Source: Costus lasius
Taxonomy: Eukaryota > Streptophyta > Magnoliopsida > Zingiberales > Costaceae
DNA length: 64,000 nt
NCBI GenBank assembly: GCA_027563935.2
Contig: JANVAS020000239.1
Span: forward strand, 4,836,001-4,900,000
Direction: 5' to 3'
The notes beneath the pieces are model-generated. The model was not told where the DNA came from. It worked only from the letters and a program-made list of their open reading frames with translations, and ran no database searches. A program made the position numbers and the translations under genes. Positions 9,726 to 23,209 of this stretch are shown piece after piece. Every line of letters begins with the position of its first letter. Position 1 is the stretch's first letter.

Positions 9726-11429
9726 TGTTGGGTCCCCTTCAAGGGGGAGCGCAAAGGGGTGAAACCCTAATGGGGCACATATATGCTTATATATGTATAT
9801 GCGCATAGCGGAAGCTAGGGCTTCAAGATCGGCTAGCATGACATATGATTAACTTGTAAACAAGGATTGCAAAGAATCAACTCATACCATAGCCATAAGA
9901 TTGGATGCGGCTTGGAAGCAAGAGGGCAAACAAGCTCTCCTCCAAAGAAAACACACACTAGATGAGAGATAGCCCCTTCTTGTTACTCCTTGTGCTAGCA
10001 AGGAACGCCAAGTCTCCTAACCGTGTGAAGGAGATCGATGTGTTCTTGGATAGCCGAATGCTTTCTTCCCTTTCTCTCATCGAGAGCCACCACACTCAAG
10101 AGAAGGCAACGCCAAAAGCAATGAAGCATTGAGGCGTTATCTTGGCTTTAGGCGTTTTGGCGTTGAGACTTCCATATATGGTAAGTCTTAAATCTTCACA
10201 TGTTCACGCATAGTGAACTAATCAAAACGCCCATCAAAACGAACCATGCGTTCACATAAGTGAACCGGTTCAATTGACTTTGGTTCAACAACCAAATCAA
10301 ACCAAGATCAAACCAAGATATGGTCTAGATCTCATTAAACCAAAACGGGTTCAAGATCTAACCACACATCATTTGATGCTCTTGATCTCACCGATCTAGC
10401 ATCCACACTCTCGATCGAAGCTTACCGATCTCAAGCCCTAATCAATCAAACATGATCAGACCAGATCTCACTTACAATCAGAGTTTAAACTCCTTTAAAC
10501 TGAACCAAAACAATTCAGTCCACACGATCTGACATAAGTGAGTCATATCACCAAATTGTGTGACCCTGAGGGTTTCCTTTAAATGTCGGTAACGATAACT
10601 TATGTTGTCACGACCAGTGAGGGGTATCTAGCAACACATCACTGTCTCCCGATATAAAGGAAAGAGTCTTCCAAGACTACACCCAAACCATAGCACAAGT
10701 GTGAATCCACTTCACTAGGCATACATGTTTCCTTTGCCACTGGATGTTCTTATTGGACAAGCATGTCAAGCCTGTAGCTCCAATATGATGAGCATGATTA
10801 GATCAGGTGAGCATAGTCACCTGGGTATGGCCATACACTTTCTTAATCATCTCATTTAGGGGGGCCCCTTTAGAACATCACACTCCTTAAACAAGGAGAC
10901 GGCAATCCTATATCCATCACTAGTGTCCTAACCTGACTCATGATCATTATCCAAGACAGTCTATAACCATTATGTTTCAAATTATATTGAACTACCTCAA
11001 AACAATGACAATCATCATTTAGAAACACAAGTGATCTCAAGTCAGAGGACATGTGCCACTTGTTGCAAACAAGGAATATTCACATTGTGACAAGCAATTG
11101 AATATCCTAGTAGGGTCTGTCCAGTACATCCAATGTACCTATGAGTCTACATCTTATTCCATGCTCGAAGCATCCTATAAGATTAGAACACATATTAGTC
11201 TCAATCATATCAAGGCTGTCTCATGTTCACCAAGATATCTCGACTAAGGACATTACAGCATATCAGCCTAGCTGAACAGCATTGAGACATTATTCAGAAG
11301 CACATTTATTGCAGCAGACAATGTAACATACTGAATAACAACCATTGCCTTTATAAACATCACAGTTTATACATGATACTCATAGAATCCTAAGGCCTCA
11401 AACATTAGCCTTAAGGGCATACCCCAACA
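9726..11429 (-). repeat. 3' LTR of E2
   Basis: 1704 bp. On the + strand it begins TGTTGGGTCCCC and ends GCATACCCCAACA. The outer (U5) edge carries the CCCC/GGGG hairpin and the inner edge touches the polypurine tract ATCTCCCACTT at 11430-11440. Confidence 0.94.
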
Positions 11430-11449
11430 ATCTCCCACTTGCACTTAAT

Positions 11450-14400
11450 CTAATGGTTGAGAAATCTCAAACCCATATTATTACAGTGCTTTTCATGCTT
11501 CTGCTGCGCCAGAGGCTTGGTAAGCGGGTCAGCCAGATTGTCGTCTGTATGAACCTTGCAGACTTTGATCTCGCCACGATCAATGATCTCCCTGATCAAA
11601 TGAAACCATCTCTGTATGTGCTTGGACTTCTGGTGCGACCGTGGTTCCTTTGCTTGTGCGATTGCTCCAGTGTTATCACAAAAGATAACCAAAGGATCTG
11701 CACTCGAAGGAACAACACCAAGTTCTCTCACGAACTTACGAATCCACACTGCCTCCTTGGATGCTTCCGAGGCTGCAACATACTCGGCTTCTGTTGTGGA
11801 ATCAGCAACAGTTGACTGTTTGAAACTCTTCCACACCACCGCTCCTCCATTCAAGCTAAAAACATAGCCTGATTGCGATCGGAAATCATCCTGGTCAGAC
11901 TGGAACGAAGCGTCAGTATATCCTTCAATACTGAGTTCTTCCTGACCACCATATATCAAGAACATATCTTTGGTCCTCCGAAGATATTTCAAAATGTTCT
12001 TGACTGCAATCCAGTGTGCCTGACCTGGATTACTTTGGAATCGACTGGTCACGCTTAACCCGTAAGCGACGTCAGGGCGAGTACATAACATCGCATACAT
12101 AATGGACCCAATAGCCGAAGCATAAGGCGTATTGTCCATCTCCTCTTTCTCAGTCTGTGTTTGCGGACACTGACTCTATGAAAGATTCAGACCATGTCTG
12201 ACTGGAAGATATCCTCTTTTAGAATTCTCTAAATGAAATCTTTCCAGGACTTTATCGATGTAAGTACTCTGGCACAGCCCGAGAAGCCTCTTAGATCTAT
12301 CCCTGTAGATCTTCACACCTAGTACATAGGCTGCTTCTCCTAGATCTTTCATCTGGAAACATTTTCCTAACCATGCTTTAACAGCATGCAGTTCAGGAAT
12401 ATCGTTTCCAATGATTAAGATATCATCGACGTAGAGGACTAGGAAAGTAATCACGCTCCCACTAAACCTCTTATATACACACGGGTCATCCTCATTCTTG
12501 ATGAAACCAAACTCACTGATTGATTCATCAAAACGAATATTCCAGCTTCTTGATGCTTGCTTAAGTCCATAAATGGACTTCTTTAACTTGCATATTTTAT
12601 GACGATCTGATGGATTTGTGAAACCTTCAGGTTGTGTCATATACACATCCTCATCCAGTTTTCCATTAAGGAAAGCCGTCTTCACATCCATCTGCCAGAT
12701 CTCATAATCGTAATATGCTGCTATTGCGAAGAGAATCCGAATAGACTTGAACATGGCTACAGGAGAGAAAGTTTCATCATAATCTATCCCGTAGATTTGT
12801 TTGAAACCTTTCGCTACTAGCCTGCCTTTATAGGTAACAACGTTACCATCCATGTCAATCTTCTTCTTGAAGATCCATATACAGCCTATAGGGATTACTC
12901 CCGGAGGCGGATCAACCAAATCCCAGACTTGGTTATCTGACATGGAGTCCATCTCGGCTCGCATAGCTTCAAGCCATCTAGCTGAGTCCGGTCCACTGAC
13001 CGCATCCGCATAAGTAAGGGGTTCATCATTATCAATGATGTAGACTCCGTCATAGCGCTCAGGCTGTCTACGGATCCTTCCCGATCTTCGCGGTTCCCGT
13101 GATATCTGAGCCTCAGGTTGTTCAATAACCTGATCCACTGGCTCATGCACATCCAACTGTGCTGGACTACTTTGCCCTTCCTCTGGATTCTCATCCAGCT
13201 TTATTTCTCTCCCACTGGCCTCTTGCAGAAGAAACTCCTTCTCAAGAAAAATGGCCGTCCGAGCAACAAATACTTTGTTCTCCTTGGGATCGTAGAAATA
13301 ATAACCTTTAGTTTCCTTAGGGTAACCGACAAAGATACATTTCTCAGATCTGCTCTCTAGTTTCCCAGAGGCGAGCTTTTTGACATAAGCCTCGCAGCCC
13401 CAGATCTTAATAAATGTCAAGCTCGGCTGTTTCCCATACCATAATTCATATGGAGTCTTTGAAACTGCCTTAGATGGCACTCGGTTTAGTACCTTTGCAG
13501 CTGTTTCCAGTGCAAATCCCCAAAAGGAGTAAGGTAGAGTAGCCTGACTCATCATAGAACGAACCATATCTAGTAACGTTCTATTTCTCCTCTCGGACAC
13601 ACCATTCCATTGCGGTGTTCCTGGCGTAGTGAGCTGTGAGATAATCCCACACTCTTTTAGATAGTCAGTAAACGCATGACTCAAGTATTCTCCACCTCGA
13701 TCAGAACGAAGTGCCTTGATATTTCGGCCTAGCTGATTCTGTACTTCATTCTTGAACTCTTTGAACTTGTCAAAAGATTCACTCTTATGTCTCATCAGAT
13801 AGACATACCCATATCTACTGAAATCATCAGTAAAGGTAATGAAGTATGAATAGCCACCTCTGGCATGTTTACTAAATGGCCCACACACATCACTGTGTAT
13901 AAGGTCAAGTAAACCTGAAGCCCTTTGACCTTTGTGAGAAAAAGGGGACTTCGTCATTTTACCCATTAAACAAGCTTTGCATGTATCAATCTCCTCATAG
14001 GAGAAAGATCCCAGCAGTCCATGATCATGCAACCGCTTAATGCGCTTCTTGTTAATATGGCCTAAACGACTATGCCTTAGCAAGGTGCTGTCATCAGCAT
14101 ACTTGGCTTTCTTATTATCAATGTTTTGTATAGAATATTCCATGTCCAACATGAATAACCCATTGTTAATTGAACCAGTAGCATAAACAATATTATCAAG
14201 AGTAAGATAACACTTTGAAATCTTGCATTCAAAGGAAAACCCTTTCCTGACAAGAGCAGGAATAGAGATAATATTTTTGGTAATATTGGGTACAAAGTAA
14301 CAATTGTTTAATTCTAATACAATGCCAGATGGTAATGAGATGTAATAATCCCCTACAGCAACAGCAGCAACCCGTGCCCCGTTTCCAACGCGTAGGTCCA

Positions 14401-15334
14401 CCTCATGCTGTCCCACCTGTCTTCTTCTCTTGAGTTCCTGTACATTTGAACAAATGTGAACTCCACATGCAGTGTCCAACACCCATGAAATAGAAGAAGA
14501 GGATATCATGACTTCAGTCACAAATATACCTGAGCCAGAAGCGATGCTTCCCTTCTTGTCTCCTTGGAGCGCTTTACAGTCCTATTTCCAGTGACCCAGC
14601 TGGCCACAGTGGAAACACCTGTTGTCCTTCGACCGCTTCACCTTTTGTTTCAGAGCCTTACTGTAATTCTTGACAGGGGCTTTGCCCTTCTTCCCCTTCT
14701 TCTTGTTCCTGGAAGGAACCATTAAGACAGAGGTTGAAGGCTTTCCCTTCAGAGTTTCCTCAGTAGTCAAGAGCATATTCAGCAGCTCTGCCGGAGTACA
14801 GTCGATTTTGTTCATATTAAAGTTAATAATGAACGCATCGAAAGAAGGCGGGAGAGACTGCAGAATAATGTCTACAGCAAGCTCCTGGTTGATGGTATGC
14901 CCCAGTTTCTCCAGAGCCTCCTTGTGCCCAATCATCTTGAGCACGTGAGCTCCCACTGGGCTCCCTTCAGCCAGTTTGCTCTGAAAGAAAAGCTTGGTCA
15001 GATTATAGCGTTCAGTCCTCGCCTGTGCAGCATACAGCATCTTGAGGTTCGCTATAATTTCTATAGCAGACATATCCTCATGCTGACGCTGCAGCGGTGG
15101 CGTCATAGACGCTAGCATCAGGCAAGCGACATCAATGCTATCATTGACGTGCTTTTCATAGGCATCGCGAACTGCCCTTGCAGCGTTTGCAGCGGGTTGA
15201 GGCGGCACAGCCGTCTCGAGGACATATAGTTTCCTCTCTGCCTTAAGAACAATCTTAAGGTGTCCGTACCAGTCCGAGAAGTTTGGCCCAGCAAACTTCT
15301 CCCTTTCTAGTAGGGATCGCACATTGAAGCTCAT
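11450..15334 (-). pseudogene. E2 copia gag-pol with two in-frame TAG codons
   Basis: Full-length 1294-codon polyprotein, one residue longer than E1 and E3 because of an extra Ser before the protease. All domains are present: Gag, zinc knuckle, DTACG protease, integrase (HSDVCGPF, SDRGGEYL, GVSERRNR), YVDD reverse transcriptase and RNase H. Two TAG codons break it: codon 251 (14582-14584), which truncates inside the zinc knuckle (CFHCGQLGHWK, then stop), and codon 1053 (12176-12178), between reverse transcriptase and RNase H. Both replace Lys codons of the sister copies. There is no frameshift. A product from the native ATG would be Gag only. Confidence 0.94.
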
Positions 15335-15784
15335 GGTGTTCGTTGCTGCAGGAATCTACAACAATGCAAGAACAGCAAGGTCAGTATCAATGTTTAGAAT
15401 CAATCCAGGACTTAAGAAAGATTCTTTTCTCACTATTTTGTCTGACTGAAAAATCCATTAAACAGTCCGAAAGAGTAACACTCTTTTAGTGAGATGGGAT
15501 CCAGATTTCATACTTGGTCTCCGCGTCCCGCTCAGGCGAGATAAGATGCACAGAGAGTACAAGCACTAATTTCTGGTAGGCAGTCCCTGCCAATCGCCAA
15601 CCCGTGCGATTCCCCTTCATCTGGGCAATCCAGCAGACTGTGCCAACTGAGTTGGTACAACACAGTCTCTGATCCCACAGATGGCTGCCTCCATGTGCTA
15701 CCATATGCGCCACATATGTAGCCTACATGGTCAAGCTGACCCGACCTACTCCCTGGACCACCACGTGCTATGCTGAGCAACGAG
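15335..15784 (-). other. E2 leader, gag-proximal part
   Basis: Untranslated leader directly upstream of the E2 gag start (which reads CAT at 15332-15334 on the + strand). It contains hairpin 2 (CCAACTGAGTTGG on the + strand, 15643-15655). It ends at the E3 insertion point, with TSD ACGAG at 15780-15784. The leader continues at 24916. Confidence 0.85.
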
Positions 15785-17482
15785 TGAAGAAACCCCTTTC
15801 GAGAGGGGGGGGGCGCAAACCCTAATACCATGCACTTAAAACTTTTGCATGAGCGGAAGTAGGGTTAAGAATCGCATGTATGATTGAATGATCAACTTAA
15901 AACTATGATTGAATGAAAGATGCGATTCATACCAATGCCATTTGAAGATGACGCCTTGGATCTAAGAGAGCAACGAAGATCTCCTCCTTAGGACGCGCAC
16001 ACAAGATGAGGAAGCGCTTACTATCTTGGTGCTCCTTGTGCTAGCAAGGCTCCAAGAGTGTCTTTGATCGATTGCAAAGGGAAAAGAGAGATTTCTTCTT
16101 GGCGTTTTTCTCTTGTCGCCTTCGACTTTCTCCACACGAGAATGCCACTTCCAAGCCAACCCCCAAGAGGCGAGAAAGGCGTGAAGAGACCAAAGAGGAG
16201 CGACGTGAGATCATGGCAACGTTCGAGAGGTGCTATCCAAAAATAGCATGCCACATCTCTACGTGCGATCTTAGGATTCACCCCAATCGCAAATGCCACA
16301 TCAGCATTGAACCATACGCTCATTCAAGAGCTGGTTCAAAGCGATTTGGTCCGCTAACCAAATAAACCAAGAAATAAGTGCAGATCAAAATAAACCCTAA
16401 GGCTCTCAATCTGACCGTCAATCTCTCAATGCTTCTGATCTGACTGATCTAGCATTCATTCTCTCGATCGAAGCTTACCGATCTCAAGCCCTAATCAATC
16501 AAACATGATCAGACCAGATCTCACTCACAATCAGAGATTTAATCCCATTAAACTGAACCCAAACAATTCAGTCCACACGATCTGACTTAAGTAAGCCATA
16601 TCATCAAATTGTGCGACCCTGAGGGTTTCCTTTAAATGTCGGTAACGATAACTCACGTTATCACGACCAGTGAGGGGTATCTAGCAACACATCACTGTCT
16701 CCCGATATAAAGGAAAGAGTCTTCCAAGACTTCACCCAAAAAATAGCACAAGTGTGAATCAATTCACAAAGCATACATATTTCCTTTGCCACTGGATGTT
16801 CTTATTGGACAAGCCTGTCAAGCTTGTAGCTCCAATATGATGAGCATGATTAGATCAGATGAACACTGTCACCTGGGTATGGCCATACACTCTCTCAATC
16901 ATCTCATCCAGGGGGCCCCTTTAGAACATCACACTCCTTCAATAAGGAGACGGCAATCCTATGTCTATCACTAGTGCTCTAACCTGACTCAAGCTCACCA
17001 TCCAAGATAGTCTATAATCATTATGTTTCAAATGATATTGAACTACCTCAAAACAATGACAATCATCATTTAGAAAACACAAGTGATCTCAAGTCAGAGG
17101 AAATGTGCCACTTGTCTTAATCAAGGAACATTCACATTGTGACAAACAATTGAACATCCTAGTAGGGTCTGTCCAGTACATCCAATGTACCCATGAGTCT
17201 ACATCTTATTCCATGCTCGAAGCATCCTATAAGATTAGAACACATATTAGTCTTATCCATATCAAGGCTGTCTCATGTTCACCAAGATATATCGACTAAG
17301 GACATAATAGCATGTCAGCTCAGCTGAACAGCTTTGAGACATTATTCAGAAGAACATATATTGCAGCAGACAATGTAAACAACTGAATAATAACCATGCC
17401 TTTATAAACATTACAGTTTATTACATGATACACATACATTCCCACAGGCCTCAAACATTAGCCTTAAGGGCATACCCCAACA
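15785..17482 (-). repeat. 3' LTR of E3
   Basis: 1698 bp, starting TGAAGAAACCCC and ending GCATACCCCAACA on the + strand, followed at 17483 by the polypurine tract. It nearly matches 23210-24910. The U5 end differs from E1 and E2 in loop and flank sequence, so E3 belongs to a different LTR subfamily that shares the same U3 terminus. Confidence 0.94.
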
Positions 17483-17502
17483 ATCTCCCACTTGCACTTA
17501 AT

Positions 17503-20500
17503 CTAATGGTTGAGAAATCTCAAACCCATATTATTACAGTGCTTCTCATGCTTCTGCTGCGCCAGAGGCTTGGTAAGCGGGTCTGCCAGATTGTCATCAG
17601 TATGAACCTTGCAGATTTTGATCTCGCCACGATCTATGATCTCCCTGATCAAATGAAACCGTCTCTGTATGTGCTTGGACTTCTGGTGCGACCGTGGTTC
17701 CTTTGCTTGTGCGATTGCTCCAGTGTTATCACAAAAGATAACCAAAGGATCTGCACTCGAAGGAACAACACCAAGTTCTCTCACGAACTTACGAATCCAC
17801 ACTGCCTCCTTGGATGCTTCCGAGGCTGCAACATACTCGGCTTCTGTTGTGGAATCAGCAACAGTTGACTGTTTGAAACTTTTCCACACCACTGCACCTC
17901 CATTCAAGCTAAAAACATAGCCTGATTGCGATCGGAAATCATCCTGGTCCGACTGGAACGAAGCATCAGTATATCCTTCAATACTGAGTTCTTCCTGACC
18001 ACCATATATCAAGAACATATCTTTGGTTCTCCGCAGATATTTTAAGATGTTCTTGACTGCAATCCAGTGCGCCATACCTGGATTACTCTGGTAACGACTG
18101 GTCACGCTTAACCCGTAAGCGACGTCTGGGCGAGTACACAACATCGCATACATAATGGATCCAATAGCCGAAGCATAAGGCGTATTGTCCATTTCATCTT
18201 TCTCAGTCTGTGTTTGTGGACACTGACTCTTCGAAAGATTCAGACCATGTCTGACTGGAAGATATCCTCGTTTAGAATTCTCTAAATGAAATCTCTCCAG
18301 GACCTTATCGATGTAAGTACTCTGGCACAGCCCGAGAAGCCTCTTAGATCTATCCCTGTAGATCTTCACACCTAACACATAGGCTGCTTCTCCTAAATCT
18401 TTCATCTGGAAACATTTCCTCAGCCATGCCTTAACAGCATGCATTTCAGGAATGTCGTTTCCAATGATCAAGATGTCATCGACGTAGAGGACTAGGAAAG
18501 TAATCACGCTCCCACTAAACCTTTTATACACACACGGGTCATCCTCGTTCTTGATGAAACCAAATTCAGTAACTGATTCATCAAAACGAATATTCCAGCT
18601 TCTCGATGCTTGTTTAAGTCCATAAATGGACTTCTTTAACTTGCATATCTTATGACGATCTGCTGGATTAGTGAAACCTTCTGGTTGTGTCATATACACA
18701 TCCTCATCCAGATTTCCATTCAGGAAAGCTGTTTTCACATCCATCTGCCAGATCTCATAATCATAGTATGCAGCTATCGCGAAAAGAATCCGAATAGACT
18801 TAAACATGGCTACTGGTGAAAAAGTTTCATCATAATCTATACCATAGATTTGTTTGAAACCTTTCGCAACTAGCCTGCCTTTATAGGTAACCACGTTACC
18901 ATCCATGTCAATCTTCTTCTTGAAGATCCATTTACAGCCTATAGGGATAACTCCCGAAGGCGGATCAACCAAATCCCAAACTTGGTTATCTGACATGGAG
19001 TCCATCTCGGCGCGCATAGCTTCAAGCCATCTCGCTGACTCCGGTCCACTGACCGCATCCGCATAAGTAAGGGGTTCATCATTGTCAATGATGTAGACTC
19101 CGTCATAGCGCTCAGGCTGTCGACGAATCCTTCCCGATCTTCGCGGTTCCCGTGATATCTGAGCCTCAGGTTGTTCAATAACCTGTTCTACCGGCTCAGG
19201 CTCATCCAACTGTGCTTGGTCACTTTGTCCTTCTTCTGGATTCTCATCCAGCTTTATTTCTCTCCCACTGGCCTCTTGCAGAAGAAACTCCTTCTCAAGA
19301 AATATGGCCGTCCGAGCAACAAAAACCTTGTTCTCCTTGGGATCGTAGAAATAATAACCCTTAGTTTCCTTAGGGTAACCGACAAAGATACATTTGACAG
19401 ATCTGCTCTCTAGTTTCCCAGAGGCGAGCTTTTTGACATAAGCCTCGCAACCCCAGATCCTGATAAATGTCAAGCTTGGCTGTTTCCCATACCATAATTC
19501 ATATGGCGTCTTTAAAACTGCATTGGATGGCACTCGGTTTAGTACCTTTGCAGCTGTTTCCAGTGCAAAACCCCAAAAGGAGTAGGGTAGAGTAGCCTGA
19601 CTCATCATAGAACGAACCATATCTAGTAATGTTCTATTTCTCCTTTCGGACACACCATTCCATTGCGGTGTTCCTGGTGGAGTGAGCTGTGAGATAATCC
19701 CACACTCCTTTAGATAGTCAGTAAATGCATGACTTAGGTATTCACCACCTCGATCAGAACGAAGTGCCTTGATATTTCGGCCTAGCTGATTCTGTACTTC
19801 ATTCTTGAACTCTTTGAACTTGTCAAAAGATTCACTCTTATGTCTCATCAGATAGACATACCCATATCTACTGAAATCATCAGTAAAGGTAATGAAGTAC
19901 TGATAGCCACCTCTGGCATGTTTACTAAAAGGCCTACACACATCACTGTGTATAAGGTCAAGTAAACCTGAAGCCCTTTGACCTTTGTGAGGAAAAGGTG
20001 ACTTCGTCATTTTACCCATTAAACAAGCTTTGCATGTATCAATCCCCTTGTAGGAGAAAGATCCCAGCAGTCCATTATCATGCAACCGCTTAATGCGTTT
20101 CTCGTTAATATGGCCCAAACGACTATGCCATAGCAAGGTGCTGTCATCAGCAAACTTGGCTTTCTTAATATCAACATTTTGTATAGAACTTTCCATGTCC
20201 AACATGAATAACCCATTATTAATTGAACCAGTTGCATAAACAATATTATCATATGACAAAACACACTTTGAAATATTGCATTCAAAGGAAAATCCCTTCC
20301 TGACAAGAGCAGGAATGGAGATAATATTTTTAGTTATACTGGGAACAAAGTAACAACTGTTTAGTTCCAATACAAGTCCAGATGGTAAAGAAATAAAGTA
20401 GTCTCCTACAGCAACAGCAGCAACCCGTGCCCCGTTTCCAACTCGTAGGTCCACCTCATGCTGTCCCACCTGCCTTCTTCTCTTGAGTTCCTGTACATTT

Positions 20501-21384
20501 GAACAAATGTGAACTCCACATGCAGTGTCCAACACCCATGATATAGAAGAAGAAAACATGACCTCAGTCACGAATATACCTGAGCCAGAAGCAAAGCTTC
20601 CCCTCTTATCTCCTTGGAGCGCTTTACAGTCCTTTTTCCAGTGACCCAGCTGGCCACAGTGGAAACACCTGTATTCCTTGGACCGCTTTACCTTCTGCTT
20701 CAGAGCCTTGCTGTAACTCTTGACAGGGGCCTTGCCCTTCTTCCCCTTCTTCTTGTTCCTAGAAGGAACCATCAAGACAGAGGTTGAAGGCTTACCCTTC
20801 AGAGTTTCCTCAGTAGTCAAGAGCATATTCAGCAGCTCTGCCGGAGTACAATCGATTTTGTTCATATTAAAATTAATAATGAACGCGTCGAATGAAGGCG
20901 GGAGAGACTGCAGAATAATGTCCACAGCAAGCTCCTGGTTAATGGTATGCCCCAGTTTCTCTAGAGCCTCCTTGTGCCCAATCATCTTGAGCACGTGAGC
21001 TCCCACTGGGCTCCCTTCAGCCAGTTTGCTCTGAAAGAAGAGCTTTGTCAAATTATAGCGTTCTGTCCTCGCCTGTGCAGCATACAGCATCTTGAGGTTT
21101 GTAATCATGTCTATAGCCGACATGTCCTCATGCTGACGCTGCAGCGGTGGCGTCATAGACGCTAGCATCAGGCAAGCGACATCAATGCTATCATTGACGT
21201 GCTTTTCATAGGCTTCCCGAACCGCCCTTGCGGCGTTCGGAGCGGGCTGCGGCGGTATCGCCGTCTCGAGGACATACAGTTTCCTCTCTGCCTTAAGAAC
21301 AATCTTAAGGTGTCCAAACCAGTCAGAGAAGTTCGGCCCAGCAAACTTCTCCCTTTCCAGTAGGGATCGCACATTGAAGTTCAT
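17503..21384 (-). CDS. E3 copia gag-pol polyprotein, intact
   Basis: 1293 aa in one open frame, the same length as the E1 frame, starting at the ATG shared by E1 and E2. It encodes the machinery for retrotransposition: Gag for the particle, zinc knuckle CFHCGQLGHWKKDC (240-253) for RNA binding, an aspartic protease with DTACG at 286, integrase with H/H/C/C and D481, D544, E580, reverse transcriptase with YVDD at 967-970, and RNase H with D1140, E1181, D1219 and the terminal block CDNTGAIAQAKEPRSHQKSKHIQ. No stop or frameshift is visible. Oddities: DVCRPF replaces DVCGPF next to D481, and the protease reads D-T-A rather than the usual D-S/T-G; the second change is family-wide. Host silencing and true activity cannot be judged from sequence. 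Confidence 0.96.
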   Translation of the reverse strand: MNFNVRSLLEREKFAGPNFSDWFGHLKIVLKAERKLYVLETAIPPQPAPNAARAVREAYEKHVNDSIDVACLMLASMTPPLQRQHEDMSAIDMITNLKMLYAAQARTERYNLTKLFFQSKLAEGSPVGAHVLKMIGHKEALEKLGHTINQELAVDIILQSLPPSFDAFIINFNMNKIDCTPAELLNMLLTTEETLKGKPSTSVLMVPSRNKKKGKKGKAPVKSYSKALKQKVKRSKEYRCFHCGQLGHWKKDCKALQGDKRGSFASGSGIFVTEVMFSSSISWVLDTACGVHICSNVQELKRRRQVGQHEVDLRVGNGARVAAVAVGDYFISLPSGLVLELNSCYFVPSITKNIISIPALVRKGFSFECNISKCVLSYDNIVYATGSINNGLFMLDMESSIQNVDIKKAKFADDSTLLWHSRLGHINEKRIKRLHDNGLLGSFSYKGIDTCKACLMGKMTKSPFPHKGQRASGLLDLIHSDVCRPFSKHARGGYQYFITFTDDFSRYGYVYLMRHKSESFDKFKEFKNEVQNQLGRNIKALRSDRGGEYLSHAFTDYLKECGIISQLTPPGTPQWNGVSERRNRTLLDMVRSMMSQATLPYSFWGFALETAAKVLNRVPSNAVLKTPYELWYGKQPSLTFIRIWGCEAYVKKLASGKLESRSVKCIFVGYPKETKGYYFYDPKENKVFVARTAIFLEKEFLLQEASGREIKLDENPEEGQSDQAQLDEPEPVEQVIEQPEAQISREPRRSGRIRRQPERYDGVYIIDNDEPLTYADAVSGPESARWLEAMRAEMDSMSDNQVWDLVDPPSGVIPIGCKWIFKKKIDMDGNVVTYKGRLVAKGFKQIYGIDYDETFSPVAMFKSIRILFAIAAYYDYEIWQMDVKTAFLNGNLDEDVYMTQPEGFTNPADRHKICKLKKSIYGLKQASRSWNIRFDESVTEFGFIKNEDDPCVYKRFSGSVITFLVLYVDDILIIGNDIPEMHAVKAWLRKCFQMKDLGEAAYVLGVKIYRDRSKRLLGLCQSTYIDKVLERFHLENSKRGYLPVRHGLNLSKSQCPQTQTEKDEMDNTPYASAIGSIMYAMLCTRPDVAYGLSVTSRYQSNPGMAHWIAVKNILKYLRRTKDMFLIYGGQEELSIEGYTDASFQSDQDDFRSQSGYVFSLNGGAVVWKSFKQSTVADSTTEAEYVAASEASKEAVWIRKFVRELGVVPSSADPLVIFCDNTGAIAQAKEPRSHQKSKHIQRRFHLIREIIDRGEIKICKVHTDDNLADPLTKPLAQQKHEKHCNNMGLRFLNH

Positions 21385-23195
21385 GGTGTTCGTTGCTGCA
21401 GGTATCTACAACAATGCAAGAACAGCAAGGTCAGTATCAATGTATAAGAATCAATCAGGACTTAAGAAAGATTCTTTTTCTCACTATTTTTCAGGCGTGA
21501 AAAATCCAGCAAAACAGCCCGAAAGAGTAGAACTCTTTTAGTGAGATGGGATCCAGATTTCATACTTGGTCTCCGCGTCCCGCTCAGGCGAGATAAGATG
21601 CACAGAGAGTACAAGCACTAGTTTCTGGTAGGCAGTCCCTGCCGATCGCCAACCCGTGCGATTCCCCTTCATCCGGGCAGTCCAGCAGACTGTGCCAACT
21701 GAGTTGGTACAACACAATCTCTGACCCCACAGATGGCTGCCTCCATGTGCTACCATATGCGCCACATATGTAGCCTACACGGTCAAGCTGACCCGACCTA
21801 CTCCCTGGACCACCACGTGCTATGCTGAGCAACGAGAAGGGATAAATCCCTACTCTGTAACACGCAGGTGTAATCCCGCACCGTCTGAAGATAGATGGAC
21901 GTGCCCACTGAGTGGGTACAACACGGCTCCAACGATAATCAGAACAGTGAGGTTTCGCGTCAGAAGGCTTACGAGCTTGATATTTAAACGTTGGATTTTA
22001 ACGGTCTTTTATCTTCTTGCCTATCATACAATTCCTATGGTGATAGCAGAAGATAATTTAATCATGCAATTCTAATATTAAGCAATAGAAGAAAGCATGA
22101 ATCTTATGTGGTAAAAGCCCATAGCCCTAGAAGACCTTAACCTAACTTAAGTCTTCACTTGCTTTTCTTCATGGGGCTTTTGCTTCTTATCTGGCCCAAA
22201 CCTGGGCCCAAGCGCCAATTACAGCACAGGTGCGCCCACCAGGGAAAATGCGCCTGGTCCTAGGGTCGAACCCTAGACCTCCCACCTGGTCCAGCCACTT
22301 GCTGCATGCGCCTCTGCCAAGTGTGCACTGTGCTCTTGTCTAATTAAATTACAAATTTAACTATCTAGACAAGAGTGACACGCAGGTCACTTACATTTAT
22401 AAATTAAAACACAGTGATGCGCAGATCACAATAATTAATTTACAATTTTAATACAGGCACGCAGGCCCCAGCACAGCACACAATTAATATGGGCAGCCCA
22501 CATAGGACTAAATAGACAAACATATGCATCAATCAAGAACCACGTGATCCATAAAAATTAAAATTTTCGAAAACCCCATAGGATCAATTTTAATTTTTCC
22601 TTATTTCCCCTACAACCTTACAACGGTCCATTACTAGGGATCCACTCATCCAACCTAGTCAGATCCACTGCCCTTGCATGCACCAAGTCCTAACTGACTT
22701 GCGTCGACCATAAGGTCAACTATGCATGCGCCAGGGCTGAACAACCACACTGAGGTCTGGCAAACGGGCGTGACCCCGGGCCTAACTCAGGTGCGTTCAT
22801 TAATCGTCACAATCAGACATCGCTACACACCTGTCTGCAGTCGACCTATAGCCACCATAGGCTTGCGCCAAGGTGCTATCTGATCGACCCATTCAGGTTG
22901 TCAGATGATCTGATCAGACATTCTGGATCTAACCTAGGGGGTGACTTCAACCCTAATAACCCGTCTAAGGGTTTACAGTAGGCGGCTTAGATCTAAGGTG
23001 ATACGCGCAAGAGATATAAGTTTTTGATAAAAACTCTATAGCAAGCGCCAAAGCATCTTACATGCGTAACACATAAACATACATCAAAGACCTTAAGCTA
23101 GCATGTAGTTTACCGCATGTTATTAGATCTATTCATAGGATGCGCAAACATGGATCACAAAGAAGCAATCAAACAAACATACATTATAACGCATG
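21385..23195 (-). other. E3 leader with paired hairpins and a B-box-like stem
   Basis: About 1.8 kb, homologous to the E1 leader. Hairpin 2 is at 21695-21707 and hairpin 1 at 21904-21916. The TTCGA stem-loop lies on the minus strand around 22257-22276. It is AT-rich around 22330-22600. No coding region. Confidence 0.75.
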
Positions 23196-23209
23196 GCTCT
23201 GATACCAAT
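23196..23209 (-). other. Primer-binding site of E3
   Basis: The minus strand reads ATTGGTATCAGAGC directly after the LTR end: the TGGTATCAGAGC complement of initiator tRNA-Met with a two-base spacer. Confidence 0.92.
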